Shown: piece by piece, positions 26,407 through 40,695 of the stretch | How the letters are laid out: each line of letters starts with the position of its first letter | How positions within the stretch are numbered: the stretch's first letter is position 1 | Assembly: GCA_001695595.3 (NCBI GenBank) | Contig: MBPM02000158.1 | Location: 31,487 to 95,486 of the forward strand | Direction: 5' to 3' | Source of the DNA: Plasmopara viticola | Lineage: Eukaryota; Oomycota; Peronosporomycetes; Peronosporales; Peronosporaceae | DNA: 64,000 nt | Notes under the pieces: model-generated | What the model saw: only the letters and a program-made list of their open reading frames with translations | Databases searched by the model: none | What the model was told of the DNA's origin: nothing | Program-made: the position numbers and the translations under genes

Positions 26407-29400
26407 CAATGATTATACACTTCGTTGAGGCTCTATTGCATGTATGCATGTCTAGAGCGATAGAAAGGACATCTGTCGACGCACAACGTCTCAGCGCTCC
26501 AACGAATGATTATACACTTCGTTGAGGCTCTATTGCATGTATGCATGTCTAGAGCGATAGAAAGGACATCTGTCGACGCACAACGTCTCAGCGCTCCAAC
26601 GAATGATTATACACTTCGTTGAGGCTCTATTGCATGTATGCATGTCTAGAGCGATAGAAAGGACAAATCTGTCGACGCACAACGTCTCAGCGCTCCAACG
26701 AATGATTATACACTTCGTTGAGGCTCTATTGCATGTATGCATGTCTAGAGCGATAGAAAGGACGTATCTTTGGCCGCACAACGTCTAGCGCTCCAATAGA
26801 ATGATTATACACTTCGTTGAGGCTCTATTGCATGTATGCATGTCTAGAGCGATAGAAAGGACGTATCTTCGACGCACAACGTCTCAGCGCTCCAACGAAT
26901 GATTATACACTTCGTTGAGGCTCTATTGCATGTATGCATGTCTAGAGCGATAGAAAGGACGTATCTTTGGCCAACGTCTCAGCGCTACAACGGAATGATT
27001 ATACACTTCGTTGAGGCTCTATTGCATGTATGCATGTCTAGACTGATAGAAAGGACGTATCTTTGACCGTCTCTTAGCGCTCCAACAGAATGATTATACA
27101 CTTCGTTGAGGCTCTATTGCATGTATGCATGTCTAGAGCGATAGAAAGGACAAATCTGTCGACGCACAACGTCTCAGCGCTCCAACGGAATGATTATACA
27201 CTTCGTTGAGGCTCTATTGCATGTATGCATGTCTAGAGCGATAGAAAGGACGTATCTTTGGCCGCACAACGTCTTAGCGCTCCAAAGAATGATTATACAC
27301 TTCGTTGAGGCTCTATTGCATGTATGCATGTCTAGAGCGATAGAAAGGACAAATCTGTCGACGCACAACGTCTCAGCGCTCCAACGAATGATTATACACT
27401 TCGTTGAGGCTCTATTGCATGTATGCATGTCTAGAGCGATAGAAAGGACGTATCTTTGGCCGCACAACGTCTTAGCGCTCCAACAGAATGATTATACACT
27501 TCGTTGAGGCTCTATTGCATGTATGCATGTCTAGAGCGATAGAAAGGACAAATCTGTCGACGCACAACGTCTCAGCGCTCCAACGGAATGATTATACACT
27601 TCGTTGAGGCTCTATTGCATGTATGCATGTCTAGAGCGATAGAAAGGACGTATCTTTGGCCGCACAACGTCTTAGCGCTCCAACAATGATTATACACTTC
27701 GTTGAGGCTCTATTGCATGTATGCATGTCTAGAGCGATAGAAAGGACGTATCTTTGGCCGACAGTTCTAGCGCTCCAATAGAATGATTATACACTTCGTT
27801 GAGGCTCTATTGCATGTATGCATGTCTAGAGCGATAGAAAGGACGTATCTTTGGCCGCACAACGTCTCAGCGCTCCAACAATGATTATACACTTCGTTGA
27901 GGCTCTATTGCATGTATGCATGTCTAGAGCGATAGAAAGGACGTATCTGTGAACGCACAACGTCTCAGCGCTAAAACGGAATGATCATACACTTCGTTGA
28001 GGCTCTATTGCATGTATGCATGTCTAGAGCGATAGAAAGGACGTATCTTGGCGCACAACGTCTCAGCGCTCCAAGAATGATTATACACTTCGTTGAGGCT
28101 CTATTGCATGTATGCATGTCTAGAGCGATAGAAAGGACGTATCGACAACGTCTCAGCGCTCCAACGGAATGATTATACACTTCGTTGAGGCTCTATTGCA
28201 TGTATGCATGTCTAGAGCGATAGAAAGGACAAATCTGTCGACGCACAACGTCTCAGCGCTCCAAAGAATGATTATACACTTCGTTGAGGCTCTATTGCAT
28301 GTATGCATGTCTAGAGCGATAGAAAGGACAAATCTGTCGACACAACGTCAGCGCTCCAACGGAATGATTATACACTTCGTTGAGGCTCTATTGCATGTAT
28401 GCATGTCTAGAGCGATAGAAAGGACGTATCTGGCCGACAACGTCTCAGCGCTCCAACAAATGATTATACACTTCGTTGAGGCTCTATTGCATGTATGCAT
28501 GTCTAGAGCGATAGAAAGACGTATCTTTGGCCGACAACGTCTTAGCGCTCCAATAGAATGATTATACACTTCGTTGAGGCTCTATTGCATGTATGCATGT
28601 CTAGAGCGATAGAAAGGACAAATCTGTCGACGCACAACGTCTCAGCGCTCCAACGAATGATTATACACTTCGTTGAGGCTCTATTGCATGTATGCATGTC
28701 TAGAGCGATAGAAAGGACGTATCTTGGCCGCACAACGTCTCAGCGCTCCAATAGAATGATTATACACTTCGTTGAGGCTCTATTGCATGTATGCATGTCT
28801 AGAGCGATAGAAAGGACAAATCTGTCGACGCACAACGTCTCAGCGCTCCAATAGAATGATTATACACTTCGTTGAGGCTCTATTGCATGTATGCATGTCT
28901 AGAGCGATAGAAAGGACAAATCTGTCGACGCACAACGTCTCAGCGCTCCAACGAATGATTATACACTTCGTTGAGGCTCTATTGCATGTATGCATGTCTA
29001 GAGCGATAGAAAGGACGTATCTTGGCCGCACAACGTCTTAGCGCTCCAATAGAATGATTATACACTTCGTTGAGGCTCTATTGCATGTATGCATGTCTAG
29101 AGCGATAGAAAGGACAAATCTGTCGACGCACAACGTCTCAGCGCTCCAACGGAATGATTATACACTTCGTTGAGGCTCTATTGCATGTATGCATGTCTAG
29201 AGCGATAGAAAGGACGTATCTTGGCCGCACAACGTCTTAGCGCTCCAATAGAATGATTATACACTTCGTTGAGGCTCTATTGCATGTATGCATGTCTAGA
29301 GCGATAGAAAGGACAAATCTGTCGACGCACAACGTCTCAGCGCTCCAACGAATGATTATACACTTCGTTGAGGCTCTATTGCATGTATGCATGTCTAGAG

Positions 29401-29838
29401 CGATAGAAAGGACGTATCTTTGGCCGACAACGTCTCAGCGCTCCAACGAATGATTATACACTTCGTTGAGGCTCTATTGCATGTATGCATGTCTAGAGCG
29501 ATAGAAAGGACGTATCTTTGGCCGACGTCTTAGCGCTCCAATAGAATGATTAAACACTTCGTTGATGCTCTATTGCATGTATGCATGTCTAGAGCGATAG
29601 AAAGGACAAATCTGTCGACGCACAACGTCTCAGCGCTCCAACGAATGATTATACACTTCGTTGAGGCTCTATTGCATGTATGCATGTCTAGAGCGATAGA
29701 AAAGACGTATCTGTCGACCACAACGTCTCAGCGCTCCAACGGAATGATTATACACTTCGTTGAGGCTCTATTGCATGTATGCATGTCTAGAGCGATAGAA
29801 AGGACGTATCTTTGGCCGACAACGTCTCGCGCTCCAAC

Positions 29839-29936
29839 AAATGATATACACTTCGTTGAGGCTCTATTGCACGTATGCATGTCTACAGCGATAGAAAAGA
29901 CGTATTTTGGCCGTACAGCTTCTTAGCCCTCCAATA
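29839..29936 (+). repeat. Type C monomer
   Basis: It has GCACGTATGCATGTCTACAG, GAAAAGACGTATTTTGG and the GTACAGCTTCTTAGCCCTCC linker end. The start has collapsed to AAATGATATACAC, with one base missing where C and A/B types differ (GATAATAC against GATTATAC). Confidence 0.8.
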
Positions 29937-31319
29937 GAATGATTATACACTTCGTTGAGGCTCTATTGCATGTATGCATGTCTAGAGCGATAGAAAGGAC
30001 AAATCTGTCGACGCACAACGTCTCAGCGCTCCAACGAATGATTATACACTTCGTTGAGGCTCTATTGCATGTATGCATGTCTAGAGCGATAGAAAGGACG
30101 TATCTTTGGCCGCACAACGTCTCAGCGCTCCAATAGAATGATTATACACTTCGTTGAGGCTCTATTGCATGTATGCATGTCTAGAGCGATAGAAAGGACA
30201 AATCTGTCGACGCACAACGTCTCAGCGCTCCAATAGAATGATTATACACTTCGTTGAGGCTCTATTGCATGTATGCATGTCTAGAGCGATAGAAAGGACA
30301 AATCTGTCGACGCACAACGTCTCAGCGCTCCAACGAATGATTATACACTTCGTTGAGGCTCTATTGCATGTATGCATGTCTAGAGCGATAGAAAGGACGT
30401 ATCTTTGGCCGCACAACGTCTTAGCGCTCCAATAGAATGATTATACACTTCGTTGAGGCTCTATTGCATGTATGCATGTCTAGAGCGATAGAAAGGACAA
30501 ATCTGTCGACGCACAACGTCTCAGCGCTCCAACGGAATGATTATACACTTCGTTGAGGCTCTATTGCATGTATGCATGTCTAGAGCGATAGAAAGGACGT
30601 ATCTTTGGCCGCACAACGTCTTAGCGCTCCAATAGAATGATTATACACTTCGTTGAGGCTCTATTGCATGTATGCATGTCTAGAGCGATAGAAAGGACAA
30701 TCTGTCGACACACAACGTCTCAGCGCTCCAACGAATGATTATACACTTCGTTGAGGCTCTATTGCATGTATGCATGTCTAGAGCGATAGAAAGGACGTAT
30801 CTTTGGCCGACAACGTCTCAGCGCTCCAACAATGATTATACACTTCGTTGAGGCTCTATTGCATGTATGCATGTCTAGAGCGATAGAAAGGACGTATCTT
30901 GGCCAACGTCTTAGCGCTCCAATAGAATGATTATACACTTCGTTGTGGCTCTATTGCATGTATGCATGTCTAGAGCGATAGAAAGGACAAATCTGTCGAC
31001 GCACAACGTCTCCGCGCTCCAACACAATGATAATACACTTCGTTGAGGCTCTATTGCATGTATGCATGTCTAGAGCGATAGAAAGGACGTTCTTTGGCCG
31101 CACAACGTCTTAGCGCTCCAAAGAATGATTATACACTTCGTTGAGGCTCTATTGCATGTATGCATGTCTAGAGCGATAGAAAGGACAAATCTGTCGACGC
31201 ACAACGTCTCAGCGCTCCAAAGAATGATTATACACTTCGTTGAGGCTCTATTGCATGTATGCATGTCTAGAGCGATAGAAAGGACAAATCTGTCGACGCA
31301 CAACGTCTCAGCGCTCCAA

Positions 31320-31399
31320 GAATGATTATACACTTCGTTGAGGCTCTATTGCATGTATGCATGTCTAGAGCGATAGAAAGGACATCTGTTCTCAGCGCT
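31320..31399 (+). repeat. Truncated monomer (80 bp)
   Basis: The core is normal to GGACATCTGT. A short TCTCAGCGCT follows and then directly TGATTATACAC. Both GCACAACG and CCAA-GAA are missing. Confidence 0.8.
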
Positions 31400-33850
31400 T
31401 GATTATACACTTCGTTGAGGCTCTATTGCATGTATGCATGTCTAGAGCGATAGAAAGGACGTATCTTTGGCCGTACAACGTCTTAGCGCTCCAACAGAAT
31501 GATTATACACTTCGTTGAGGCTCTATTGCATGTATGCATGTCTAGAGCGATAGAAAGGACAAATCTGTCGACGCACAACGTCTCAGCGCTCCAACGGAAT
31601 GATTATACACTTCGTTGAGGCTCTATTGCATGTATGCATGTCTAGAGCGATAGAAAGGACAAATCTGTCGACGCACAATGTCTTAGCGCTCCAAAGAATG
31701 ATTATACACTTCGTTGAGGCTCTATTGCATGTATGCATGTCTAGAGCGATAGAAAGGACAAATCTGTCGACGCACAACGTCTCAGCGCTCCAATAGAATG
31801 ATTATACACTTCGTTGAGGCTCTATTGCATGTATGCATGTCTAGAGCGATAGAAAGGACAAATCTGTCGACGCACAACGTCTCAGCGCTCCAACGGAATG
31901 ATTATACACTTCGTTGAGGCTCTATTGCATGTATGCATGTCTAGAGCGATAGAAAGGACGTATCTTTGGCCGCACAACGTCTTAGCGCTCCAATAGAATG
32001 ATTATACACTTCGTTGAGGCTCTATTGCATGTATGCATGTCTAGAGCGATAGAAAGGACAAATCTGTCGACGCACAACGTCTCAGCGCTCCAACGAATGA
32101 TTATACACTTCGTTGAGGCTCTATTGCATGTATGCATGTCTAGAGCGATAGAAAGGACGTATCTTGGCCGCACAACGTCTTAGCGCTCCAATAGAATGAT
32201 TATACACTTCGTTGAGGCTCTATTGCATGTATGCATGTCTAGAGCGATAGAAAGGACAAATCTGTCGACGCACAACGTCTCAGCGCTCCAACGAATGATT
32301 ATACACTTCGTTGAGGCTCTATTGCATGTATGCATGTCTAGAGCGATAGAAAGGACGTATCTTTGGCCGTAGAACGTCTCCGCGCTCCAACACAATGATA
32401 ATACACTTCGTTGAGGCTCTATTGCACGTATGCATGTCTAGAGCGATAGAAAGGACGTATCTTTGGCCGCACAACGTCTTAGCGCTCCAATAGAATGATT
32501 ATACACTTCGTTGTGGCTCTATTGCATGTATGCATGTCTAGAGCGATAGAAAGGACAAATCTGTCGACGCACAACGTCTCAGCGCTCCAACGGAATGATT
32601 ATACACTTCGTTGAGGCTCTATTGCATGTATGCATGTCTAGAGCGATAGAAAGGACGTATCTTTGGCCGCACAACGTCTTAGCGCTCCAATAGAATGATT
32701 ATACACTTCGTTGAGGCTCTATTGCATGTATGCATGTCTAGAGCGATAGAAAGGACAAATCTGTCGACGCACAACGTCTCAGCGCTCCAACGAATGATTA
32801 TACACTTCGTTGAGGCTCTATTGCATGTATGCATGTCTAGAGCGATAGAAAAGACGTATCTTTGGCCAACGTCTCAGCGCTCCAATAGAATGATTATACA
32901 CTTCGTTGAGGCTCTATTGCATGTATGCATGTCTAGAGCGATAGAAAGGACAAATCTTCGACGCACAACGTCTCAGCGCTCCAACGAATGATTATACACT
33001 TCGTTGAGGCTCTATTGCATGTATGCATGTCTAGAGCGATAGAAAGGACGTATCTTGGCCGCACAACGTCTAGCGCTCCAATAGAATGATTATACACTTC
33101 GTTGAGGCTCTATTGCATGTATGCATGTCTAGAGCGATAGAAAGGACATCTGTCGACGCACAACGTCTCAGCGCTCCAACGGAATGATTATACACTTCGT
33201 TGAGGCTCTATTGCATGTATGCATGTCTAGAGCGATAGAAAGGACGTATCTTTGGCCACAACGTCTCAGCGCTCCAACAATGATTATACACTTCGTTGAG
33301 GCTCTATTGCATGTATGCATGTCTAGAGCGATAGAAAGGACGTATCTTGGCCGACGTCTTAGCGCTCCAATAGAATGATTATACACTTCGTTGTGGCTCT
33401 ATTACATGTATGCATGTCTAAAGCGATAGAAAGGACAAATCTGTCGACGCACAACGTCTCAGCGCTCCAATGAATGATTATACACTTCGTTGAGGCTCTA
33501 TTGCATGTATGCATGTCTAGAGCGATAGAAAGGACGTATCTTTGGCCGCACAACGTCTTAGCGCTCCAATAGAATGATTATACACTTCGTTGAGGCTCTA
33601 TTGCATGTATGCATGTCTAGAGCGATAGAAAGGACAAATCTGTCGACGCACAACGTCTCAGCGCTCCAACGGAATGATTATACACTTCGTTGAGGCTCTA
33701 TTGCATGTATGCATGTCTAGAGCGATAGAAAGGACGTATCTTTGGCCACAACGTCTCAGCGCTCCAACAATGATTATACACTTCGTTGAGGCTCTATTGC
33801 ATGTATGCATGTCTAAGCGATAGAAAGGACGTATTGGCCGCACAACGTCT

Positions 33851-33870
33851 TAGCGCTCCAACACTTCGTT
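33851..33870 (+). repeat. Deletion junction CTCCAA|CACTTCG
   Basis: Resembles the junctions near 11181, 12052 and 12924, but here ACACTTCG is kept and about 12 bp are lost. The different breakpoint makes it an independent event, or a differently resolved consensus. Confidence 0.78.
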
Positions 33871-36800
33871 GAGGCTCTATTGCATGTATGCATGTCTAGA
33901 GCGATAGAAAGGACGTATCTTTGGCACAAACGTCTCGCGCTCCAACAAATGATTATACACTTCGTTGAGGCTCTATTGCACGTATGCATGTCTAGAGCGA
34001 TAGAAAGACGTATTTTTGGCCGCACAGCTTCTTAGCGCTCCAATAGAATGATTATACACTTCGTTGAGGCTCTATTGCATGTATGCATGTCTAGAGCGAT
34101 AGAAAGGACAAATCTGTCGACGCACAACGTCTCAGCGCTCCAACGGAATGATTATACACTTCGTTGAGGCTCTATTGCATGTATGCATGTCTAGAGCGAT
34201 AGAAAGGACGTATCTTTGGCCGCACAACGTCTTAGCGCTCCAATAGAATGATTATACACTTCGTTGAGGCTCTATTGCATGTATGCATGTCTAGAGCGAT
34301 AGAAAGGACAAATCTGTCGACGCACAACGTCTCAGCGCTCCAACGGAATGATTATACACTTCGTTGAGGCTCTATTGCATGTATGCATGTCTAGAGCGAT
34401 AGAAAGGACGTATCTTTGGCCGCACAACGTCTTAGCGCTCCAATAGAATGATTATACACTTCGTTGAGGCTCTATTGCATGTATGCATGTCTAGAGCGAT
34501 AGAAAGGACATCTGTGACGCACAACGTCTCAGCGCTCCAACGAATGATTATACACTTCGTTGAGGCTCTATTGCATGTATGCATGTCTAGAGCGATAGAA
34601 AGGACGTATCTTTGGCCGCACAACGTCTTAGCGCTCCAATAGAATGATTATACACTTCGTTGAGGCTCTATTGCATGTATGCATGTCTAGAGCGATAGAA
34701 AGGACAAATCTGTCGACGCACAACGTCTCAGCGCTCCAACGAATGATTATACACTTCGTTGAGGCTCTATTGCATGTATGCATGTCTAGAGCGATAGAAA
34801 GGACGTATCTTGGCCGCACAACGTCTTAGCGCGCCAATAGAATGATTTTACACTTCGTTGAGGCTCTATTGCATGTATGCATGTCTAGAGCGATAGAAAG
34901 GACAAATCTGTCGACCACAACGTCTCAGCGCTCCAACGGAATGATTATACACTTCGTTGAGGCTCTATTGCATGTATGCATGTCTAGAGCGATAGAAAGG
35001 ACGTATCTTTGGCCGACAACGTCTCAGCGCTCCAACAATGATTATACACTTCGTTGAGGCTCTATTGCATGTATGCATGTCTAGAGCGATAGAAAGACGT
35101 ATCTTTGGCCACAACGTCTTAGCGCTCCAATAGAATGATTATACACTTCGTTGAGGCTCTATTGCATGTATGCATGTCTAGAGCGATAGAAAGGACAATC
35201 TGTCGACGCACAACGTCTCAGCGCTCCAACGGAATGATTATACACTTCGTTGAGGCTCTATTGCATGTATGCATGTCTAGAGCGATAGAAAGGACGTATC
35301 TTTGGCCGCACAACGTCTTAGCGCTCCAATAGAATGATTATACACTTCGTTGAGGCTCTATTGCATGTATGCATGTCTAGAGCGATAGAAAGGACAAATC
35401 TGTCGACGCACAACGTCTCAGCGCTCCAAAGAATGATTATACACTTCGTTGATGCTCTATTGCATGTATGCATGTCTAGAGCGATAGACAGGACGTATCT
35501 TTGACTGCACAACGTCTTAGCGCTCCAATAGAATGATTATACACTTCGTTGAGGCTCTATTGCATGTATGCATGTCTAGAGCGATAGAAAGGACAAATCT
35601 GTCGACGCACAACGTCTCAGCGCTCCAACGAATGATTATACACTTCGTTGAGGCTCTATTGCATGTATGCATGTCTAGAGCGATAGAAAGGACAAATCTG
35701 TCGACGCACAACGTCTCAGCGCTCCAACGGAATGATTATACACTTCGTTGAGGCTCTATTGCATGTATGCATGTCTAGAGCGATAGAAAGGACGTATCTT
35801 TGGCCGCACAACGTCTTAGCGCTCCAACAGAATGATTATACACTTCGTTGTGGCTCTATTTCATCTGTGCATGTCTAGCGCGATAGAAAGGACAAATCTG
35901 TCGACGCACAACGTCTCAGCGCTCCAATCGAATGATTATACACTTCGTTGAGGCTCTATTGCATGTATGCATGTCTAGAGCGATAGAAAGGACGTATCTT
36001 TGGCCGCACAACGTCTTAGCGCTCCAAAGAATGATTATACACTTCGTTGAGGCTCTATTGCATGTATGCATGTCTAGAGCGATAGAAAGGACAAATCTGT
36101 CGACGCACAACGTCTCAGCGCTCCAATAGAATGATTATACACTTCGTTGAGGCTCTATTGCATGTATGCATGTCTAGAGCAATAGAAAGGACAAATCTGT
36201 CGACGCACAACGTCTCAGCGCTCCAACGGAATGATTATACACTTCGTTGAGGCTCTATTGCATGTATGCATGTCTAGAGCGATAGAAAGGACGTATCTTT
36301 GGCCGCACAACGTCTTAGCGCTCCAATAGAATGATTATACACTTCGTTGAGGCTCTATTGCATGTATGCATGTCTAGAGCGATAGAAAGGACAAATCTGT
36401 CGACGCACAACGTCTCAGCGCTCCAACGGAATGATTATACACTTCGTTGAGGCTCTATTGCATGTATGCATGTCTAGAGCGATAGAAAGGACGTATCTTT
36501 GGCCGCACAACGTCTTAGCGCTCCAATAGAATGATTATACACTTCGTTGAGGCTCTATTGCATGTATGCATGTCTAGAGCGATAGAAAGGACAAATCTGT
36601 CGACCACAACGTCTCAGCGCTCCAACGGAATGATTATACACTTCGTTGAGGCTCTATTGCATGTATGCATGTCTAGAGCGATAGAAAGGACGTATCTTTG
36701 GCCGCACAACGTCTTAGCGCTCCAATAGAATGATTATACACTTCGTTGAGGCTCTATTGCATGTATGCATGTCTAGAGCGATAGAAAAGGACGTATCTGT

Positions 36801-38409
36801 GGACGCTCAACGTCTCAGCGCTACAACGGAATGATTATACACTTCGTTGAGGCTCTATTGCATGTATGCATGTCTAGAGCGAAAGAAAGGACGTATCCTT
36901 GGCCGACAAACGTCTTAGCGCTCCAACAAATGATTATACACTTCGTTGAGGCTCTATTGCATGTATGCATGTCTAGAGCGATAGAAAGACGTATCTTTGG
37001 CCGACAGCTCTTAGCGCTCCAATAGAATGATTATACACTTCGTTGAGGCTCTATTGCATGTATGCATGTCTAGAGCGATAGAAAGGACAAATCTGTCGAC
37101 GCACAACGTCTCAGCGCTCCAACGGAATGATTATACACTTCGTTGAGGCTCTATTGCATGTATGCATGTCTAGAGCGATAGAAAGGACGTATCTTGGCCG
37201 CACAACGTCTTAGCGCTCCAATAGAATGATTATACACTTCGTTGAGGCTCTATTGCATGTATGCATGTCTAGAGCGATAGAAAGGACAAATCTGTCGACG
37301 CACAACGTCTCAGCGCTCCAATAGAATGATTATACACTTCGTTGAGGCTCTATTGCATGTATGCATGTCTAGAGCGATAGAAAGGACAAATCTGTCGACG
37401 CACAACGTCTCAGCGCTCCAATGAATGATTATACACTTCGTTGAGGCTCTATTGCATGTATGCATGTCTAGAGCGATAGAAAGACGTATTTGGCCGTACA
37501 GTCTTAGCGCTCCAACAGAATGATTATACACTTCGTTGAGGCTCTATTGCATGTATGCATGTCTAGAGCGATAGAAAGGACAAATCTGTCGACGCACAAC
37601 GTCTCAGCGCTCCAACGAATGATTATACACTTCGTTGAGGCTCTATTGCATGTATGCATGTCTAGAGCGATAGAAAGGACGTATCTGTGGCCGCACAACG
37701 TCTTAGCGCTCCAACAGAATGATTATACACTTCGTTGAGGCTCTATTGCATGTATGCATGTCTAGAGCGATAGAAAGGACAAATCTGTCGACGCACAACG
37801 TCTCAGCGCTCCAATAGAATGATTATACACTTCGTTGAGGCTCTATTGCATGTATGCATGTCTAGAGCGATAGAAAGGACAAATCTGTCGACGCACAACG
37901 TCTCAGCGCTCCAATGGAATGATTATACACTTCGTTGAGGCTCTATTGCATGTATGCATGTCTAGAGCGATAGAAAGGACGTATCTTTGGCCGCACAACG
38001 TCTTAGCGCTCCAATAGAATGATTATACACTTCGTTGAGGCTCTATTGCATGTATGCATGTCTAGAGCGATAGAAAGGACAAATCTGTCGACGCACAACG
38101 TCTCAGCGCTCCAACGGAATGATTATACACTTCGTTGAGGCTCTATTGCATGTATGCATGTCTAGAGCGATAGAAAGGACGTATCTTGGCCGCACAACGT
38201 CTTAGCGCTCCAATAGAATGATTATACACTTCGTTGATGCTCTATTGCATGTATGCATGTCTAGAGCGATAGAAAGGACAAATCTGTCGACACAACGTCT
38301 CAGCGCTCCAACGGAATGATTATACACTTCGTTGAGGCTCTATTGCATGTATGCATGTCTAGAGCGATAGAAAGGACGTATCTTTGGCCGAAACGTCTCA
38401 GCGCTCCAA

Positions 38410-38509
38410 CAATGATAATACACTTCGTTGAGGCTCTATTGCACGTATGCATGTCTACAGCGATAGAAAAGACGTATTTTTGGCCGTACAGCTTCTTAGC
38501 CCTCCAATA
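38410..38509 (+). repeat. Type C monomer
   Basis: A full C core and linker: CAATGATAATACAC, GCACGTATGC, TCTACAGCG, GAAAAGACG, GTACAGCTTCTTAGCCC. The preceding unit has AAACGTCTCAGCG in place of the usual GTAGAACGTCTCCGCG. Confidence 0.85.
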
Positions 38510-40680
38510 GAATGATTATACACTTCGTTGAGGCTCTATTGCATGTATGCATGTCTAGAGCGATAGAAAGGACAAATCTGTCGACGCACAACGTCTCAGC
38601 GCTCCAACGGAATGATTATACACTTCGTTGAGGCTCTATTGCATGTATGCATGTCTAGAGCGATAGAAAGGACGTATCTTTGGCCGCACAACGTCTTAGC
38701 GCTCCAATAGAATGATTATACACTTCGTTGTGGCTCTATTACATGTATGCATGTCTAAAGCGATAGAAAGGACAAATCTGTCGACGCACAACGTCTCAGC
38801 GCTCCAACGGAATGATTATACACTTCGTTGAGGCTCTATTGCATGTATGCATGTCTAGAGCGATAGAAAGGACGTATCTTTGGCCGACAACGTCTCAGCG
38901 CTCCAATAGAATGATTATACACTTCGTTGAGGCTCTATTGCATGTATGCATGTCTAAGCGATAGAAAGGACAAATCTTCGACGCACAACGTCTCAGCGCT
39001 CCAACGGAATGATTATACACTTCGTTGAGGCTCTATTGCATGTATGCATGTCTAGAGCGATAGAAAGGACGTATCTTTGGCCGCACAACGTCTTAGCGCT
39101 CCAATAGAATGATTATACACTTCGTTGAGGCTCTATTGCATGTATGCATGTCTAGAGCGATAGAAAGGACAAATCTGTCGACGCACAACGTCTCAGCGCT
39201 CCAACGAATGATTATACACTTCGTTGAGGCTCTATTGCATGTATGCATGTCTAGAGCGATAGAAAGGACGTATCTTTGGCCGAAACGTCTCAGCGCTCCA
39301 ACGGAATGATTATACACTTCGTTGAGGCTCTATTGCATGTATGCATGTCTAGAGCGATAGAAAGGACGTATCTTTGGCCGTACAGCTTCTTAGCCCTCCA
39401 ATAGAATGATTAAACACTTCGTTGAGGCTCTATTGCATGTATGCATGTCTAGAGCGATAGAAAGGACAAATCTGTCGACGCACAACGTCTCAGCGCTCCA
39501 ACGGAATGATTATACACTTCGTTGAGGCTCTATTGCATGTATGCATGTCTAGAGCGATAGAAAGGACGTATCTTTGGCCGCACAACGTCTTAGCGCTCCA
39601 ATAGAATGATTATACACTTCGTTGTGGCTCTATTACATGTATGCATGTCTAGAGCGATAGAAAGGACATCTGTCGACGCACAACGTCTCAGCGCTCCAAC
39701 GAATGATTATACACTTCGTTGAGGCTCTATTGCATGTATGCATGTCTAGAGCGATAGAAAGGACGTATCTTTGGCCGTAGAACGTCTCCGCGCTCCAACA
39801 CAATGATAATACACTTCGTTGAGGCTCTATTGCATGTATGCATGTCTAGAGCGATAGAAAGGACGTATTTTGGCCGACAACTCTTAGCGCTCCAACAGAA
39901 TGATTATACACTTCGTTGAGGCTCTATTGCATGTATGCATGTCTAGAGCGATAGAAAGGACGTATCTTTGGACAACGTCTCAGCGCTCCAACAAATGATT
40001 ATACACTTCGTTGAGGCTCTATTGCATGTATGCATGTCTAGAGCGATAGAAAGGACGTATCTTTGGCCGCACAACGTCTTAGCGCTCCAATAGAATGATT
40101 ATACACTTCGTTGAGGCTCTATTGCATGTATGCATGTCTAAGCGATAGAAAGGACAAATCTGTCGACGCACAACGTCTCAGCGCTCCAACGAATGATTAT
40201 ACACTTCGTTGAGGCTCTATTGCATGTATGCATGTCTAGAGCGATAGAAAGGACGTATCTTTGGCCGCACAACGTCTTAGCGCTCCAATAAATGATTATA
40301 CACTTCGTTGAGGCTCTATTGCATGTATGCATGTCTAGAGCGATAGAAAGGACAAATCTGTCGACGCACAACGTCTCAGCGCTCCAACGAATGATTATAC
40401 ACTTCGTTGAGGCTCTATTGCATGTATGCATGTCTAGAGCGATAGAAAGACGTATCTGTGGCGCACAACGTCTCAGCGCTCCAACGAATGATTATACACT
40501 TCGTTGAGGCTCTATTGCATGTATGCATGTCTAGAGCGATAGAAAGGACAAATCTGTGGACGCACAACGTCTCAGCGCTCCACGGAATGATTATACACTT
40601 CGTTGAGGCTCTATTGCATGTATGCATGTCTAGAGCGATAGAAAGGACATCTGTCGACGCACAACGTCTCAGCGCTCCAA

Positions 40681-40695
40681 CGGAATTAGTGAATG
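40681..40695 (+). repeat. 8-bp insertion at a unit junction
   Basis: CAACGGA is followed by extra ATTAGTGA before ATGATTATAC. Nothing like it appears elsewhere except the near-identical insertion at 63043, also after a type A linker. Confidence 0.85.
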